Assembly: GCA_003149065.1 (NCBI GenBank)
Contig: QGFZ01000001.1
Coordinates: forward strand, 806,001-870,000
From: Ruminococcaceae bacterium R-25
GTDB lineage: Bacteria; Bacillota; Clostridia; Saccharofermentanales; Saccharofermentanaceae
Direction of reading: 5' to 3'
Length of the DNA stretch: 64,000 bases
The position numbers were made by a program, and so were the translations under genes. Under the pieces are notes generated by a model, which was given only the letters and a program-made list of their open reading frames with translations, did no database searches and was not told the DNA's origin. Shown piece by piece: positions 1 through 8,421 of this stretch (position 1 is its first letter; every line of letters starts with the position of its first letter).

Positions 1-134
1 TCCTCAGCAAGCTTTACCAGTTTTGGTAGAACCGCATCTCTTCCACAAAAAATATAACCAGATATATAAATTGCATCTCCAATTCTCAATTTTTTAATTA
101 CGTCATTAGTAATTGGAGTATTTAATTCAATCAT
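1..134 (-). CDS. Fumarate/tartrate hydratase beta-subunit-like protein, partial (3' end outside window)
   Basis: The first 44 codons of a minus-strand gene are visible, starting at ATG 134 with GTGAGG upstream. The start (MIELNTPITNDVIKKL, then RIGDAIYISGYIFCGRDAV) matches the N-terminus of the C-terminal/beta domain of class I, iron-sulfur fumarases and L-tartrate dehydratases: a TP(I/L) start, a (K/R)xGD segment, a Y(I/L)(S/T)G strand and a RD(A/V) turn. Such enzymes add or remove water on 2-hydroxy diacids and normally need an alpha subunit carrying the [4Fe-4S] cluster. The gene just upstream is a permease, not an alpha subunit, so the partner must lie further left or be absent. It appears to be the last visible gene of the metabolite module. 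Family assignment is fairly safe; the substrate (fumarate, mesaconate, tartrate or other) is open. Confidence 0.75.
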   Translation of the reverse strand, partial: MIELNTPITNDVIKKLRIGDAIYISGYIFCGRDAVLPKLVKLAE

Positions 135-226
135 ATTTAAACCTCACGTAAAAGCTTTACGAAAATCAAAATTACCATCATAGCTTGAGTTAAGACATAT
201 TAAACCATAATAATTTAATAACACTA

Positions 227-1636
227 TTATGTTTCAATTCTCGCAAATCTGTCTCTATATTTGATTTTACTCCAAACATAGAAAACTAAACCAAGAAAAA
301 CCCAACCACCAGTTATTATCAATTCTTCAAATGTCAATTGGCAACCTGAATTTGGTATAAGGAATAATACAACCATAATTCCTGACATCAACGACGCACA
401 TAATCCAACTATAAAATAATGTTTAACTTTATATGGTCTATGCATCTGAGGTTCTTTTTTTCTTAGTACTAAAAAAGACATTGATACAATACAATAAGCA
501 GTACAACAAGCAAAGCTAGCTGCATCTGAAATCCAAATTAGCATCGTCCTTCCAAAGAAAGGCGCTATTACAGAAAGTATGCCTATAAGAATTAAAGCAT
601 TGATAGGGGTCTTAAACCTTTTACTAAGTTTTGCAAAGCAATATGGTATCATATGTGATTCTGCCATAGAATATATGGCTCGACTTCCACCAATCAAAAA
701 CGAATTCCAGCTCGTAACTATACCACACATTCCACCAATAATAAGTATTTTAGCCATAACACTACTGTTAAAAACTTTTTCCATTGCAGATGCTGCAACT
801 AAACCGGACCCATTCATAGATTCTGAGATTTCATTAGGATTGAGAGCAAACCCAATAGCAAAAACGACAAAAGCATAGAAAGAAACTGCACAGATTATAG
901 ATACTAACAGTATTTTACCGATTTTTTTCAATTGAATATTAATCTCCTCCGCAACCTGAGGAATTACATCAAATCCAAAAAGAAAGAAAGGAGCTACAAC
1001 AGCAACAGAGAGTATATTCTTTATCGAATCAAAGCCATCACCAATTATAATCTGTCCATCGAGATTAATTGAAGAACCCGAAATTGTTGACGCTGAAACA
1101 AGTACTATTCCAACTACAGCAATGGTAACTGTTAACACTGTTTGCAGAATGGCAGCTGCTTTAATACCAACAATGTTAATTATAGTAATAACTATTGCCG
1201 AAACTACAGCAACTGCTAACCAAGATATATATATATCAAATCCAGCAACAGTATAGAGATATCCTTTTAGAAAACCAGGGAAAATGTACTGGATAATTGT
1301 AGGAAGAGAGCAAGCTTCAAAACAAACAACTCCAATATAACTAAGTATCAATGCCCAAGTACATACAAAAGATCCGGTTGGACCAAAAGCTTTGTAACTG
1401 AATACATGTTCTCCCCCAACCTTTGGCATAGCTGTTGTTAGTTCAGAATAAGTCATTCCAACCAAGAAAATCATTAAGCCACCAATAACAAAGCCTATTA
1501 AGGTACCAACTACACCGGCATTCTGAATCCACTTACCAGAAGAAACTACCCATCCCCATCCAATCATTGCCCCAAACGAGACAACAAGTATATCCCATAC
1601 ACCTAGAACCTTTTTAAAATGCCTACTATCGCTCAT
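227..1636 (-). CDS. APC-superfamily amino acid permease
   Basis: This 469-residue polytopic membrane protein has about 12 hydrophobic segments. The N-terminal signature VSFGAMIGWGW (residues 19-29) is the unwound TM1 substrate/ion site typical of amino acid-polyamine-organocation carriers; GWGW replaces the more common G(S/T)G. ATG 1636 is preceded by AAGGAG at good spacing. It probably moves an amino acid or related amine across the cytoplasmic membrane. It lies 20 bp after the ATP-grasp gene and 92 bp before the fumarase-like gene, so it probably shares their transcript. It could import a precursor for, or export a product of, the enzyme set around it. A permease of this kind is not a normal part of a capsule locus. 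Substrate unknown. Confidence 0.85.
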   Translation of the reverse strand: MSDSRHFKKVLGVWDILVVSFGAMIGWGWVVSSGKWIQNAGVVGTLIGFVIGGLMIFLVGMTYSELTTAMPKVGGEHVFSYKAFGPTGSFVCTWALILSYIGVVCFEACSLPTIIQYIFPGFLKGYLYTVAGFDIYISWLAVAVVSAIVITIINIVGIKAAAILQTVLTVTIAVVGIVLVSASTISGSSINLDGQIIIGDGFDSIKNILSVAVVAPFFLFGFDVIPQVAEEINIQLKKIGKILLVSIICAVSFYAFVVFAIGFALNPNEISESMNGSGLVAASAMEKVFNSSVMAKILIIGGMCGIVTSWNSFLIGGSRAIYSMAESHMIPYCFAKLSKRFKTPINALILIGILSVIAPFFGRTMLIWISDAASFACCTAYCIVSMSFLVLRKKEPQMHRPYKVKHYFIVGLCASLMSGIMVVLFLIPNSGCQLTFEELIITGGWVFLGLVFYVWSKIKYRDRFARIET

Positions 1637-1656
1637 ATTAACTCCTTAAAAAAGTA

Positions 1657-2787
1657 CTATTCCTGCCACCAGAATTCTTTATTCATCTTCCAACCTATAA
1701 GATCCTCAAATTCTTTCTTCATTCCCTTATTTCTATATAGCTGCCACATAAAATCACCACTATAATTCGCCTCCATAATGCACCAGCCCTTTTTACTCAA
1801 AACAAAATCCCAACCAATATATCTAAATTGTGGTAAAAGTGATGCGCATTCCTGAGCAAGATCTAAGAGTTGTTGCCAATGTGGAATCTTAAATCCAACA
1901 ATATTAATACCTGAATCCGGATGTACAGACCATACTTCACCGGATTCGTTCATACCCGGTGTATCGATTATTCCTGTTTGAGCATCAATTCCTGCATCCA
2001 TTGTTCCAAACACGGCACTGGTAAGGAAGTTTCCACCTCGACCAATTTTGAGCCATGGTTGATAAAAATGTGTCTTTCCATCTATTGTAACAGTTGGTAA
2101 TCTAACACCGTTTACTGATTCCGGATTGAAAACAGCAAGTGAATCATCCTGTTCAATCAATTCTTCAATAACAATTGAGCAATCTGTATTTTTAAGATAC
2201 TTTTCTTTTGTATTTTTAGCTTCATTAATGAGTTTTAAATAGAAAGTTCTAATTTCTTCTTCATTAAGGCCGATAACATCCGTTTTATAGACACCTCTAC
2301 CTCCGCTTAAATCTGATGGCTTAACAACAAATTCCTTATGTTTCGTAATGAAATCTAAGAAAACAGGATAATCATCGATTGAACGACACATAATCACATC
2401 ACGCCTATAATATTCTTTTAATAGCTGATATGTTTCATATTTATTGAATAATAAATGTGAATCTTCTTCCTTGTTGAGATAGTTCATATAGACCCAACGA
2501 ACTCTCAATGTCATATACTTACTTTTTTCGTTATGAGTCTTATTATAAAATTCATAATAAAAGTATTCATCTACTGTACATCCATATACCCAATAATGAT
2601 AAATAGTTATATAAAGATAATCATCAATATCCTTTTCTGAAGAACTTGGAAGCCTTGATTCTAACGTATCCCTCAACATACTCATAACTTTTGGGGTGTA
2701 TTTTTGAGGCATAATACTCACAATTTCTTTAGCAATACTAATCATTTCATCTTGGTTCTCGGTAATTCTAATCATATCCAGATTCAT
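1657..2787 (-). CDS. Sugar-transfer-associated ATP-grasp protein
   Basis: The protein has 376 residues from ATG 2787, which has a strong AAGGAGGGG site; an in-frame TTG 30 bp upstream has none. The C-terminal two thirds follow the ATP-grasp family found in polysaccharide clusters (Pfam ATPgrasp_ST): FVVKPSDLSGGRGV (nucleotide-binding lysine and glycine loop), IVIEELIEQ (hinge), then GVRLPTV, HPDSGINIVGFKIP and YIGWDFVLSKKGW...MEANYSGD, which supply the metal-binding E and N residues. ATP-grasp enzymes activate a carboxylate as acyl phosphate and couple it to an amine or thiol. The N-terminal third is an unassigned helical domain. With the second ATP-grasp at 3972-5213 it suggests two ligation steps, perhaps joining an acid to an amino sugar or amino acid. 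The acceptor is not known. Confidence 0.8.
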   Translation of the reverse strand: MNLDMIRITENQDEMISIAKEIVSIMPQKYTPKVMSMLRDTLESRLPSSSEKDIDDYLYITIYHYWVYGCTVDEYFYYEFYNKTHNEKSKYMTLRVRWVYMNYLNKEEDSHLLFNKYETYQLLKEYYRRDVIMCRSIDDYPVFLDFITKHKEFVVKPSDLSGGRGVYKTDVIGLNEEEIRTFYLKLINEAKNTKEKYLKNTDCSIVIEELIEQDDSLAVFNPESVNGVRLPTVTIDGKTHFYQPWLKIGRGGNFLTSAVFGTMDAGIDAQTGIIDTPGMNESGEVWSVHPDSGINIVGFKIPHWQQLLDLAQECASLLPQFRYIGWDFVLSKKGWCIMEANYSGDFMWQLYRNKGMKKEFEDLIGWKMNKEFWWQE

Positions 2788-2822
2788 AACAACCCCTCCT
2801 TTATATTTTGTAAACAACTCAA

Positions 2823-3959
2823 TTACGCCTCAAACAAATCTCTATACTTTGATTCATTCTCAATCACACCATATGCCTTAGCTCGCATAAGGATCTTTTC
2901 CGCCCAACATCTGTGTGGACCAATTTCATTCATCTTATTACCACTGGAACTCTTAACTACGCCACCACTAACATCAAGAATCTGAATGGCATCATCATAG
3001 ACTTCCTTAGTTACTGAAAGCATTCCGTTTACATAAGGTATGTGTGTTGGATGAATTATTGTTTTTCCAATAAAACCATTTGCTCTATCAAGCAGAAGTT
3101 CTCTCAACAAACCATCAACCGCATCGTTAATCAATGTTTCCTGCTTAAAAAGCGATGCGTTAATTGTATGGGGCATATCCTCAAATTTCATAGTCTTTTT
3201 TGCCCTGAAATACTCCCATACAGGACCAGAAACACTATAATCATTATGTCTTGAGAATACATTTAGCACATCTTTTAGACAATCTGCAACTGTCATAATA
3301 TCATATATCGTATAATTGATACCTCTTCTCATTCCAAATACGGATGACCAGTCAGTTCCACCAACACGAACATTTAGTACCAAAGGTTTATGCTTATCCA
3401 GAATTTCCTTTACGCTCATAAGTTCTGAGATACGACTTTCAAGATATGCCATTTCCTTACTTTCAAGAATCGGCATACCATATAACACTTCTCCAAATTG
3501 TTTATTCAAAAACTCAAGATGCTCAAAGTAACCTTCACCATTTTGGCTATTAAATTTGGGAAAATTAAAAGCAGTTATCAAATGTATATGTTCAGGTCTT
3601 AGCATTGAAGTAAAATGCTTAAATTGTTCAAGATTACGAACACGAAAAATAATAAGGGGGATCTCATCATAATTGATGGAGCCATTATCAAGTTCTTCAT
3701 TCAGAGAATCCAATAAATTAATAACGTTTTGCTCAGCTTCTGGAACCAATTCTTCTTTGCATGCATCTTCAAAACACATAACCATTGAAGTAAGTCCTGG
3801 GTATTTTTTTGTAAGGATTGGCTGAAGAAAATCTTTTGTTCCAGGCATATACATAGTTGCCCCTAAGCAATATCTTAGCAAATTGTGGTCAGTATACTTG
3901 TTAAAATGCACTGGTTCGATAATGAATTTAGTACTTGGTTGATTTGCATGATGTCTCAT
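2823..3959 (-). CDS. HpcH/HpaI-CitE-like C-C bond lyase (TIM barrel)
   Basis: The 378 residues resemble citrate-lyase-beta/malyl-CoA-lyase-like proteins, in particular the C-C_Bond_Lyase family: LGATMYMPGTK near residue 33, MVMCFEDACKEE (metal-binding acidic residues) near 60, a MPILESKEM strand, NVRVGGTDWSSVFGMRRG, and GKTIIHPTHIPYVNG, the usual IHPxHI/QI loop near the end. These enzymes make or break a C-C bond beside a carboxylate, commonly releasing or using pyruvate, oxaloacetate or acetyl-CoA. Relatives are known beside ATP-grasp genes in Ter-type stress operons, but no Ter gene is visible here. ATG 3959 is preceded by GGTGAT. It lies 12 bp after the ATP-grasp gene at 3972-5213. Family call solid; the reaction is inferred only. 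Confidence 0.8.
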   Translation of the reverse strand: MRHHANQPSTKFIIEPVHFNKYTDHNLLRYCLGATMYMPGTKDFLQPILTKKYPGLTSMVMCFEDACKEELVPEAEQNVINLLDSLNEELDNGSINYDEIPLIIFRVRNLEQFKHFTSMLRPEHIHLITAFNFPKFNSQNGEGYFEHLEFLNKQFGEVLYGMPILESKEMAYLESRISELMSVKEILDKHKPLVLNVRVGGTDWSSVFGMRRGINYTIYDIMTVADCLKDVLNVFSRHNDYSVSGPVWEYFRAKKTMKFEDMPHTINASLFKQETLINDAVDGLLRELLLDRANGFIGKTIIHPTHIPYVNGMLSVTKEVYDDAIQILDVSGGVVKSSSGNKMNEIGPHRCWAEKILMRAKAYGVIENESKYRDLFEA

Positions 3960-3971
3960 TTTAATATCACC

Positions 3972-5213
3972 TTATTTTTTTATATATAAATCTCTACGAA
4001 TAATGCTCTTTCCTGTTACATCATAAGCATCAAGATTGTTCATAGCATATTCAACTTTTTGGCATATTTCTTCACGAGAATTACCTCTAACAAGAAATGC
4101 AGCAATTCGACCTCCACTTGCCTTGTCATCAGTTATTCTCATCCCCTTTGTCTTATGAAAATGAATGCTATCAATGATACCTTTATCAATAAGATTATCT
4201 GCGCCATCTAAATGATCAAATACTGAAGGTAATCCATATATCAAGTTTACAGAGTAGAAATATTTAATTTCAGAGTATTTGAGGTCTACTTTCTTTTCTA
4301 GATATGAATCAATCGTTGCAGAAATAATATCAAAACCAGTATTATCCCTTATTGTCTGATAGCTAATACCTCCGCCTACTCTAGGCGCGAACTCAATAAT
4401 ACTTATTTCATCACCTCTAACAATCGCTTGTACATGAAGTGGTGTATTATTCAGTTCGAAAGCTTTAGCAATTTCAGTAGCAGCTGTTTTAATCTTCTTA
4501 ATAGCTATATCACTTATTGAAGGTGGAGTAATCGTTGCATAACACTTCAATACTTGCTTATCACCTTCGATAACGCTTAAACGTTCAGAGATCATTACAA
4601 CATTAGCAACGTAGTCTTGTACAAAACAATATGCACTAACTTCAACACCAGAGAAAAACTCTTCTACAACTGTCCTTCCTGTTCTGCTAACACTTTTTGC
4701 ATTTAATAGAAATTCAGTCAATTCTTCTTCATTATTGGCCTTTTTTACACCTGATGCAGCACAACTATCCGCAGGTTTTACCATTACTGGAAACTTCAAA
4801 TCAAAAGCCTTAACTTCTTCGCCATTATCAAGATATAGATATTTAGTGGTAGGAATCCCCTTCTCCACCATCATTCTCTTCATAAACCCTTTATTCGTAA
4901 TTTCGGAAGCGATTTTATAAGTATAAGGTTTAGTAAGTCCAAGTTTCTCAGCAACATAGCAGGCTGTGATATTCGCCTGATCAACGCATGCACTAATAAC
5001 AAGCTGAACATCATGTTCCTTTGCAACTTTAAGAACAGCCTCATTGTCCATTGTGCTTTCTTGTATATGAAGATCAGCAAAAGACTTTGCCGGAGGGTTA
5101 TCAAGATAATCTACAAGTATTACAAAATAACCTCGATTCTTCAGTTGTTTGATCAACTCAATATGTGGAGCTGTGCCACCAAGTACAATAGCTTTAGTCT
5201 TACTTATATTCAT
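3972..5213 (-). CDS. ATP-grasp carboxylate-amine ligase
   Basis: This 413-residue protein has the BC/CPSase-like ATP-grasp layout. A Rossmann-like pre-domain begins KAIVLGGTAPHIELIKQLK (residues 7-25). The ATP-grasp core follows: FPVMVKPADSCAASGV (phosphate-binding loop), TVVEEFFSGVEVSAY, and the catalytic metal site EFAPRVGGGISYQTI near residues 275-290. PRVGG is typical of L-amino-acid ligases and related dipeptide or acyl-amine synthetases. The start ATG 5213 overlaps the preceding stop (ATGA) and has GGGGAG upstream. It likely condenses a carboxylate with an amine using ATP. Next to the C-C lyase and a second ATP-grasp it points to assembly of an amide-linked small molecule. Substrates cannot be read from sequence. 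Confidence 0.85.
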   Translation of the reverse strand: MNISKTKAIVLGGTAPHIELIKQLKNRGYFVILVDYLDNPPAKSFADLHIQESTMDNEAVLKVAKEHDVQLVISACVDQANITACYVAEKLGLTKPYTYKIASEITNKGFMKRMMVEKGIPTTKYLYLDNGEEVKAFDLKFPVMVKPADSCAASGVKKANNEEELTEFLLNAKSVSRTGRTVVEEFFSGVEVSAYCFVQDYVANVVMISERLSVIEGDKQVLKCYATITPPSISDIAIKKIKTAATEIAKAFELNNTPLHVQAIVRGDEISIIEFAPRVGGGISYQTIRDNTGFDIISATIDSYLEKKVDLKYSEIKYFYSVNLIYGLPSVFDHLDGADNLIDKGIIDSIHFHKTKGMRITDDKASGGRIAAFLVRGNSREEICQKVEYAMNNLDAYDVTGKSIIRRDLYIKK

Positions 5214-6112
5214 ACCAAACTCCCCTTAGGAGACCAAACAGCATCTGGATAGTATTCGTCAATCATCCGTTTGACCAAACTACACTGCTTTGCACGTTTT
5301 CTAGCATCATCTTCTGTGCTATCCCAGCTATGAGTTGCAGCAACAGAACCTCCAGTTTTAAGATAAATAGGCGATGCAATCCTAATCATTTCTGGCACTT
5401 CATAATGCCTGATAAAACCGCCTGTCGACTTGGGGTTTTCGGTGTGAATATCAATAGGTACATCAATACCTTGTCTCATTGCAGAAAGCATTTGGAGTTG
5501 AATATCACGAACAGGGTTAATAGAATCTGCTCCAAGCAATTCAAGAACTTTAGCAGAACAAGGATTACCGTGACCGGCATGAGCAGAAACTTTGAAATGA
5601 CAATCTTCCGGAATCTCACCTGCCTTGCGTAATTCATTCAAAACCCAAAGACAACCTTCATCATATACAAGGAAGCCACGGCAACCTAATCTTGCTGCTC
5701 TCTTAACATCTTCAATTGCTCTGACTATCTGCTCCTGACCGCGCAGTCGATACCCCATCCTTACACCTTCTTCTGTATGAACAGAAGCAGAAGTATCTGT
5801 TGTGGCGCGAGGTCCAATTGCAAGAATAAGATCTGTTTCCCACTTTTTAGCAAGTTCAACCATTTTTCCAATCTCTTCATCAGTAAGGCGCATAATACCT
5901 TGAGTTTGTGTAACTCTATGAAGATAAAGCCCATAACTATCCATAGCCTCAAGTAATGCTTTCATGACCTTAGGTCCCTGTATACCAGGCACCTCAAACC
6001 TATACTGTCCACCATCTTTGAATCTTTTCTGAGATGTTGGCAAATCATAAGCATCGCCACCCGGAAGCCCAATCGACTTAAGAAACTCTCTAGTTTTATC
6101 CATACTGTTCAT
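5210..6112 (-). CDS. Peptidase U32-like TIM-barrel protein
   Basis: The 300 residues look like a TIM barrel of the group usually annotated as U32 family peptidase. Segments include LPTSQKRFKDGGQYRFEVP near the start, then TQGIMRLTDEEI, LAIGPRATTDTSA, AARLGCRGFLVYDEGCLWVL, KVSAHAGHGNPCSAKVLELL, DVPIDIHTENP and GGFIRHYEVPEMIRIASPIY. Proteolysis is unproven for many U32-like proteins, and several act on RNA or cofactor precursors, so a biosynthetic role is as likely. Four cysteines occur (in GCRGF, EGCLW, NPCSA and KQCSL), without an obvious radical-SAM CxxxCxxC. The start has GAGGT. It overlaps the ATP-grasp gene by 4 bp and follows the PrpD-like gene by 2 bp, so it is translationally coupled to both. 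Function not assigned. Confidence 0.6.
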   Translation of the reverse strand: MNSMDKTREFLKSIGLPGGDAYDLPTSQKRFKDGGQYRFEVPGIQGPKVMKALLEAMDSYGLYLHRVTQTQGIMRLTDEEIGKMVELAKKWETDLILAIGPRATTDTSASVHTEEGVRMGYRLRGQEQIVRAIEDVKRAARLGCRGFLVYDEGCLWVLNELRKAGEIPEDCHFKVSAHAGHGNPCSAKVLELLGADSINPVRDIQLQMLSAMRQGIDVPIDIHTENPKSTGGFIRHYEVPEMIRIASPIYLKTGGSVAATHSWDSTEDDARKRAKQCSLVKRMIDEYYPDAVWSPKGSLV

Positions 6113-6114
6113 AT

Positions 6115-7380
6115 TTATACCTCGTTTTCTTTATTAGCTCTTAATGCATATTCAACAAGCAATTGCTTTTTCTGTTCTCTCTCCTCTTTTGTCATTGGGT
6201 TCTCAGGTTCTCCCTTTGCATAATCTATTCTTTCTGAAACTTCAGTTCCATCATTCAATATAACGGTAACAATTGCAACTCTTTTAGCAGGGCATTCTGC
6301 CGTTAATTCTTCATCTTCAACAACATCAATCTTTTGAGCAAGCTTAATAGATGCATTGTTGAGTGGTTCATACAAAGACAAGTCAGCTCTGCCATACAAC
6401 AACGCCGCTGCAACAGCATAAGGTGTGCTAAGTTTAGCAGAGGCAACACCATTAATCAGCTTGTGATCATGCCCTTTAACACCTAGTGAATAAGTCTTTA
6501 CTACAACCCTTTCTATTTGATTAACGTCAATAGTATCTCGTAGTTTTATTGCAGCTTCAACAGCAGAATGACTATGTCTACATGAAGCATATGGCTTAAC
6601 ATATATGCGCTCTATCTCAAAGTATTCCTTATCACTAAGAAGCTTATCCTTATCATAACTATCGGCAAATAACTTAAAAAAGCCTCGCTCCCCACCAAGC
6701 ATATCATTTGGAACATTAAAATCTGAAAGTCCCATATAAGCAGAAACTAAACCATCCATTGCAGCTCTTCCCAAATTATAAGGTTTCATTTCAGAACTCT
6801 GTTCTTGTATTTCAAGCATGCCAGCAGAACTTGCAAGAGCCGCAGTTATAACCCTAGTTAATTGTTCCCGTTTCATGCCCATAGCAACTGCAACGCCAAC
6901 AGCAGATCCAATAGTTCCACAAGTACCAGCTGTGTGATAACCCCTTTTTTTATGCGATGGTTGCATACATATTGCTATTCTGCACGCAGCTTCATAGCCC
7001 ATAATGATTCCCTTTAACTTACATTCTTTAGAAAAACCAATCTCATCATTTGAAGCCATAATTGCAGAAATAACAGAAGCTCCAAGATGTATCATAGCAA
7101 ATCTCTGACCATCATCGAGTTCGAGAGAATGAGCATTAAACCCATTAATTAATGATGCCATTCGTCCATCAGTTGTATTATTACAACCGAATATTTTTGC
7201 TTTTCCTTCTGGCAGAATGCTGATAAGACTACTCCACTTTTTCCTATTTTTTGCAGCTCCTGCTTCTGTAACAGATAAATAGTCTTCAAGACATTCCTCT
7301 GCTTTTCGAGTGACTGCATTAGAAATTGTTGCTTCCTTGTTAATTAAATAATCAACAAATTCATCAATAACAACTGTCAT
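6115..7380 (-). CDS. MmgE/PrpD-family dehydratase-like protein
   Basis: From ATG 7380 (GGGAGAAAG upstream) this is 421 residues, close to the usual 440-480 of 2-methylcitrate dehydratase-like proteins; a longer frame to 7440 would run into the preceding gene. Family segments include MASLINGFNAHSLELDDG, HLGASVISAIMA, GYEAACRI, YHTAGTCGTIGSAVGVA, PYNLGRAAMDGLVSAYM, GFFKLF and VKPYASCRHSHSAVEAA. Relatives dehydrate 2-methylcitrate or act on related branched tricarboxylic acids (aconitate decarboxylase shares the fold). Placed beside aldolase-like, hydroxyacid dehydrogenase and fumarase-like genes, it would fit dehydration of an aldol product. There is no prpC or prpB gene nearby, so ordinary propionate degradation is unlikely. 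Confidence 0.85.
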   Translation of the reverse strand: MTVVIDEFVDYLINKEATISNAVTRKAEECLEDYLSVTEAGAAKNRKKWSSLISILPEGKAKIFGCNNTTDGRMASLINGFNAHSLELDDGQRFAMIHLGASVISAIMASNDEIGFSKECKLKGIIMGYEAACRIAICMQPSHKKRGYHTAGTCGTIGSAVGVAVAMGMKREQLTRVITAALASSAGMLEIQEQSSEMKPYNLGRAAMDGLVSAYMGLSDFNVPNDMLGGERGFFKLFADSYDKDKLLSDKEYFEIERIYVKPYASCRHSHSAVEAAIKLRDTIDVNQIERVVVKTYSLGVKGHDHKLINGVASAKLSTPYAVAAALLYGRADLSLYEPLNNASIKLAQKIDVVEDEELTAECPAKRVAIVTVILNDGTEVSERIDYAKGEPENPMTKEEREQKKQLLVEYALRANKENEV

Positions 7381-7393
7381 CACTTTCTCCCAA

Positions 7394-8362
7394 TCAAATG
7401 AACCTATACTGTTTGATTTCTTCAAGCATGCCTTTATCAAATAAATCGATATTCCTAAAAGCAGAATGCATCATCTTTCTAAAAGAATCCGATGTAACAC
7501 CAGCTATATGAGGAGTAAGTATCACATTGTTAAGCTTTGAAAGTGCATATTCATTGGGAATTGGTTCAGTTTCATGGACATCAATCCCTGCGAAACTTAT
7601 TTTCCCACTAGCAAGCCCATCATAAAGAGCATTTGCATCAACTACGCCACCACGAGCAGTATTAACAAGCACTACACCAGTTTTCATTTTATTAATAGAT
7701 ACTGCGTTTATTATGTGTCTTGTAGAATCAGTCAACGCACAATTAAGTGAAATAATATCAGAACACTTAAACAATTCATCAAGGCTAGCATATTGCATAT
7801 TGTTATCATGTTCATACTTTTCGTTCTGCCTTGATACATCATAATATAGTATTCTCACTGAAAATGGTCTCAAAAGAGAAACAAGCGTTTTTGCTGTATT
7901 ACCCATTCCAATTATACCAACCGTTTTTTCAGCTAACTCTGCTGTTTTAATACCTTGGCCCTGCTTGTTCCATATACCAAGTTTAGTATTACTGTCAATC
8001 TCTGTTAATCTACGCAAGCTAGCGAGAATGAGAAGTAATGAATGCTCAGCTACACTTTGTGAATTAACACCCTGATTAACATAAAGCGGAATTCCCATCT
8101 CTTTGATGGCATCAAGATCCAAAGAATCCAAACCAACTCCTGAACGCTGAATCATATGAAGTTTGCTAGCCTTTTCCAATACCGTTTTTGTAATTCTTAG
8201 ACGGCCTCCAGCAAGAATATAATCGGCATGTGGAACTATTGTTTCTAACGCATCTTGAGTAAGATCATCCACGAAAACAATTTGAAATCCATTAGGCACT
8301 TCACTCTTAACAATTTCAAGAGGAATGCCTTCGTATTTATTCGTTAACAGTATTCGTTTCAT
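7394..8362 (-). CDS. D-isomer-specific 2-hydroxyacid dehydrogenase
   Basis: ATG 8362 gives 322 residues; GGAG lies rather far upstream (14 nt), and an in-frame TTG at 8392 is the only longer alternative. The fold is clear: an N-terminal catalytic domain, a NAD-binding TVGIIGMGNTAKTL (GxGxxA/G type), then the catalytic trio of the family: Arg in NTARGGVVD, Glu in HETEPIP and His in LTPHIAGVT. It reversibly reduces a 2-oxoacid to a D-2-hydroxyacid with NAD(P)H. Close relatives include 3-phosphoglycerate dehydrogenase and hydroxypyruvate reductase, but no regulatory ACT domain is present. It stands between the PrpD-like gene and the flippase, 13 and 59 bp away, linking the metabolite genes with the capsule genes. 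Confidence 0.88.
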   Translation of the reverse strand: MKRILLTNKYEGIPLEIVKSEVPNGFQIVFVDDLTQDALETIVPHADYILAGGRLRITKTVLEKASKLHMIQRSGVGLDSLDLDAIKEMGIPLYVNQGVNSQSVAEHSLLLILASLRRLTEIDSNTKLGIWNKQGQGIKTAELAEKTVGIIGMGNTAKTLVSLLRPFSVRILYYDVSRQNEKYEHDNNMQYASLDELFKCSDIISLNCALTDSTRHIINAVSINKMKTGVVLVNTARGGVVDANALYDGLASGKISFAGIDVHETEPIPNEYALSKLNNVILTPHIAGVTSDSFRKMMHSAFRNIDLFDKGMLEEIKQYRFI

Positions 8363-8421
8363 ATAGATATATTCAACTCCGCTCGACAGCAATATAGGTA
8401 AGACTATGTCAAATAATTAGC

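Noticed and set aside
6115-7380. Methylcitrate cycle (prpD)
   Set aside because: No prpB, prpC or acnD-like gene is nearby; the gene sits in a capsule-linked module.
7381-7440. Longer N-terminus for the PrpD-like protein
   Set aside because: It would overlap the dehydrogenase gene by 47 bp, while ATG 7380 has a good GGGAGAAAG site.
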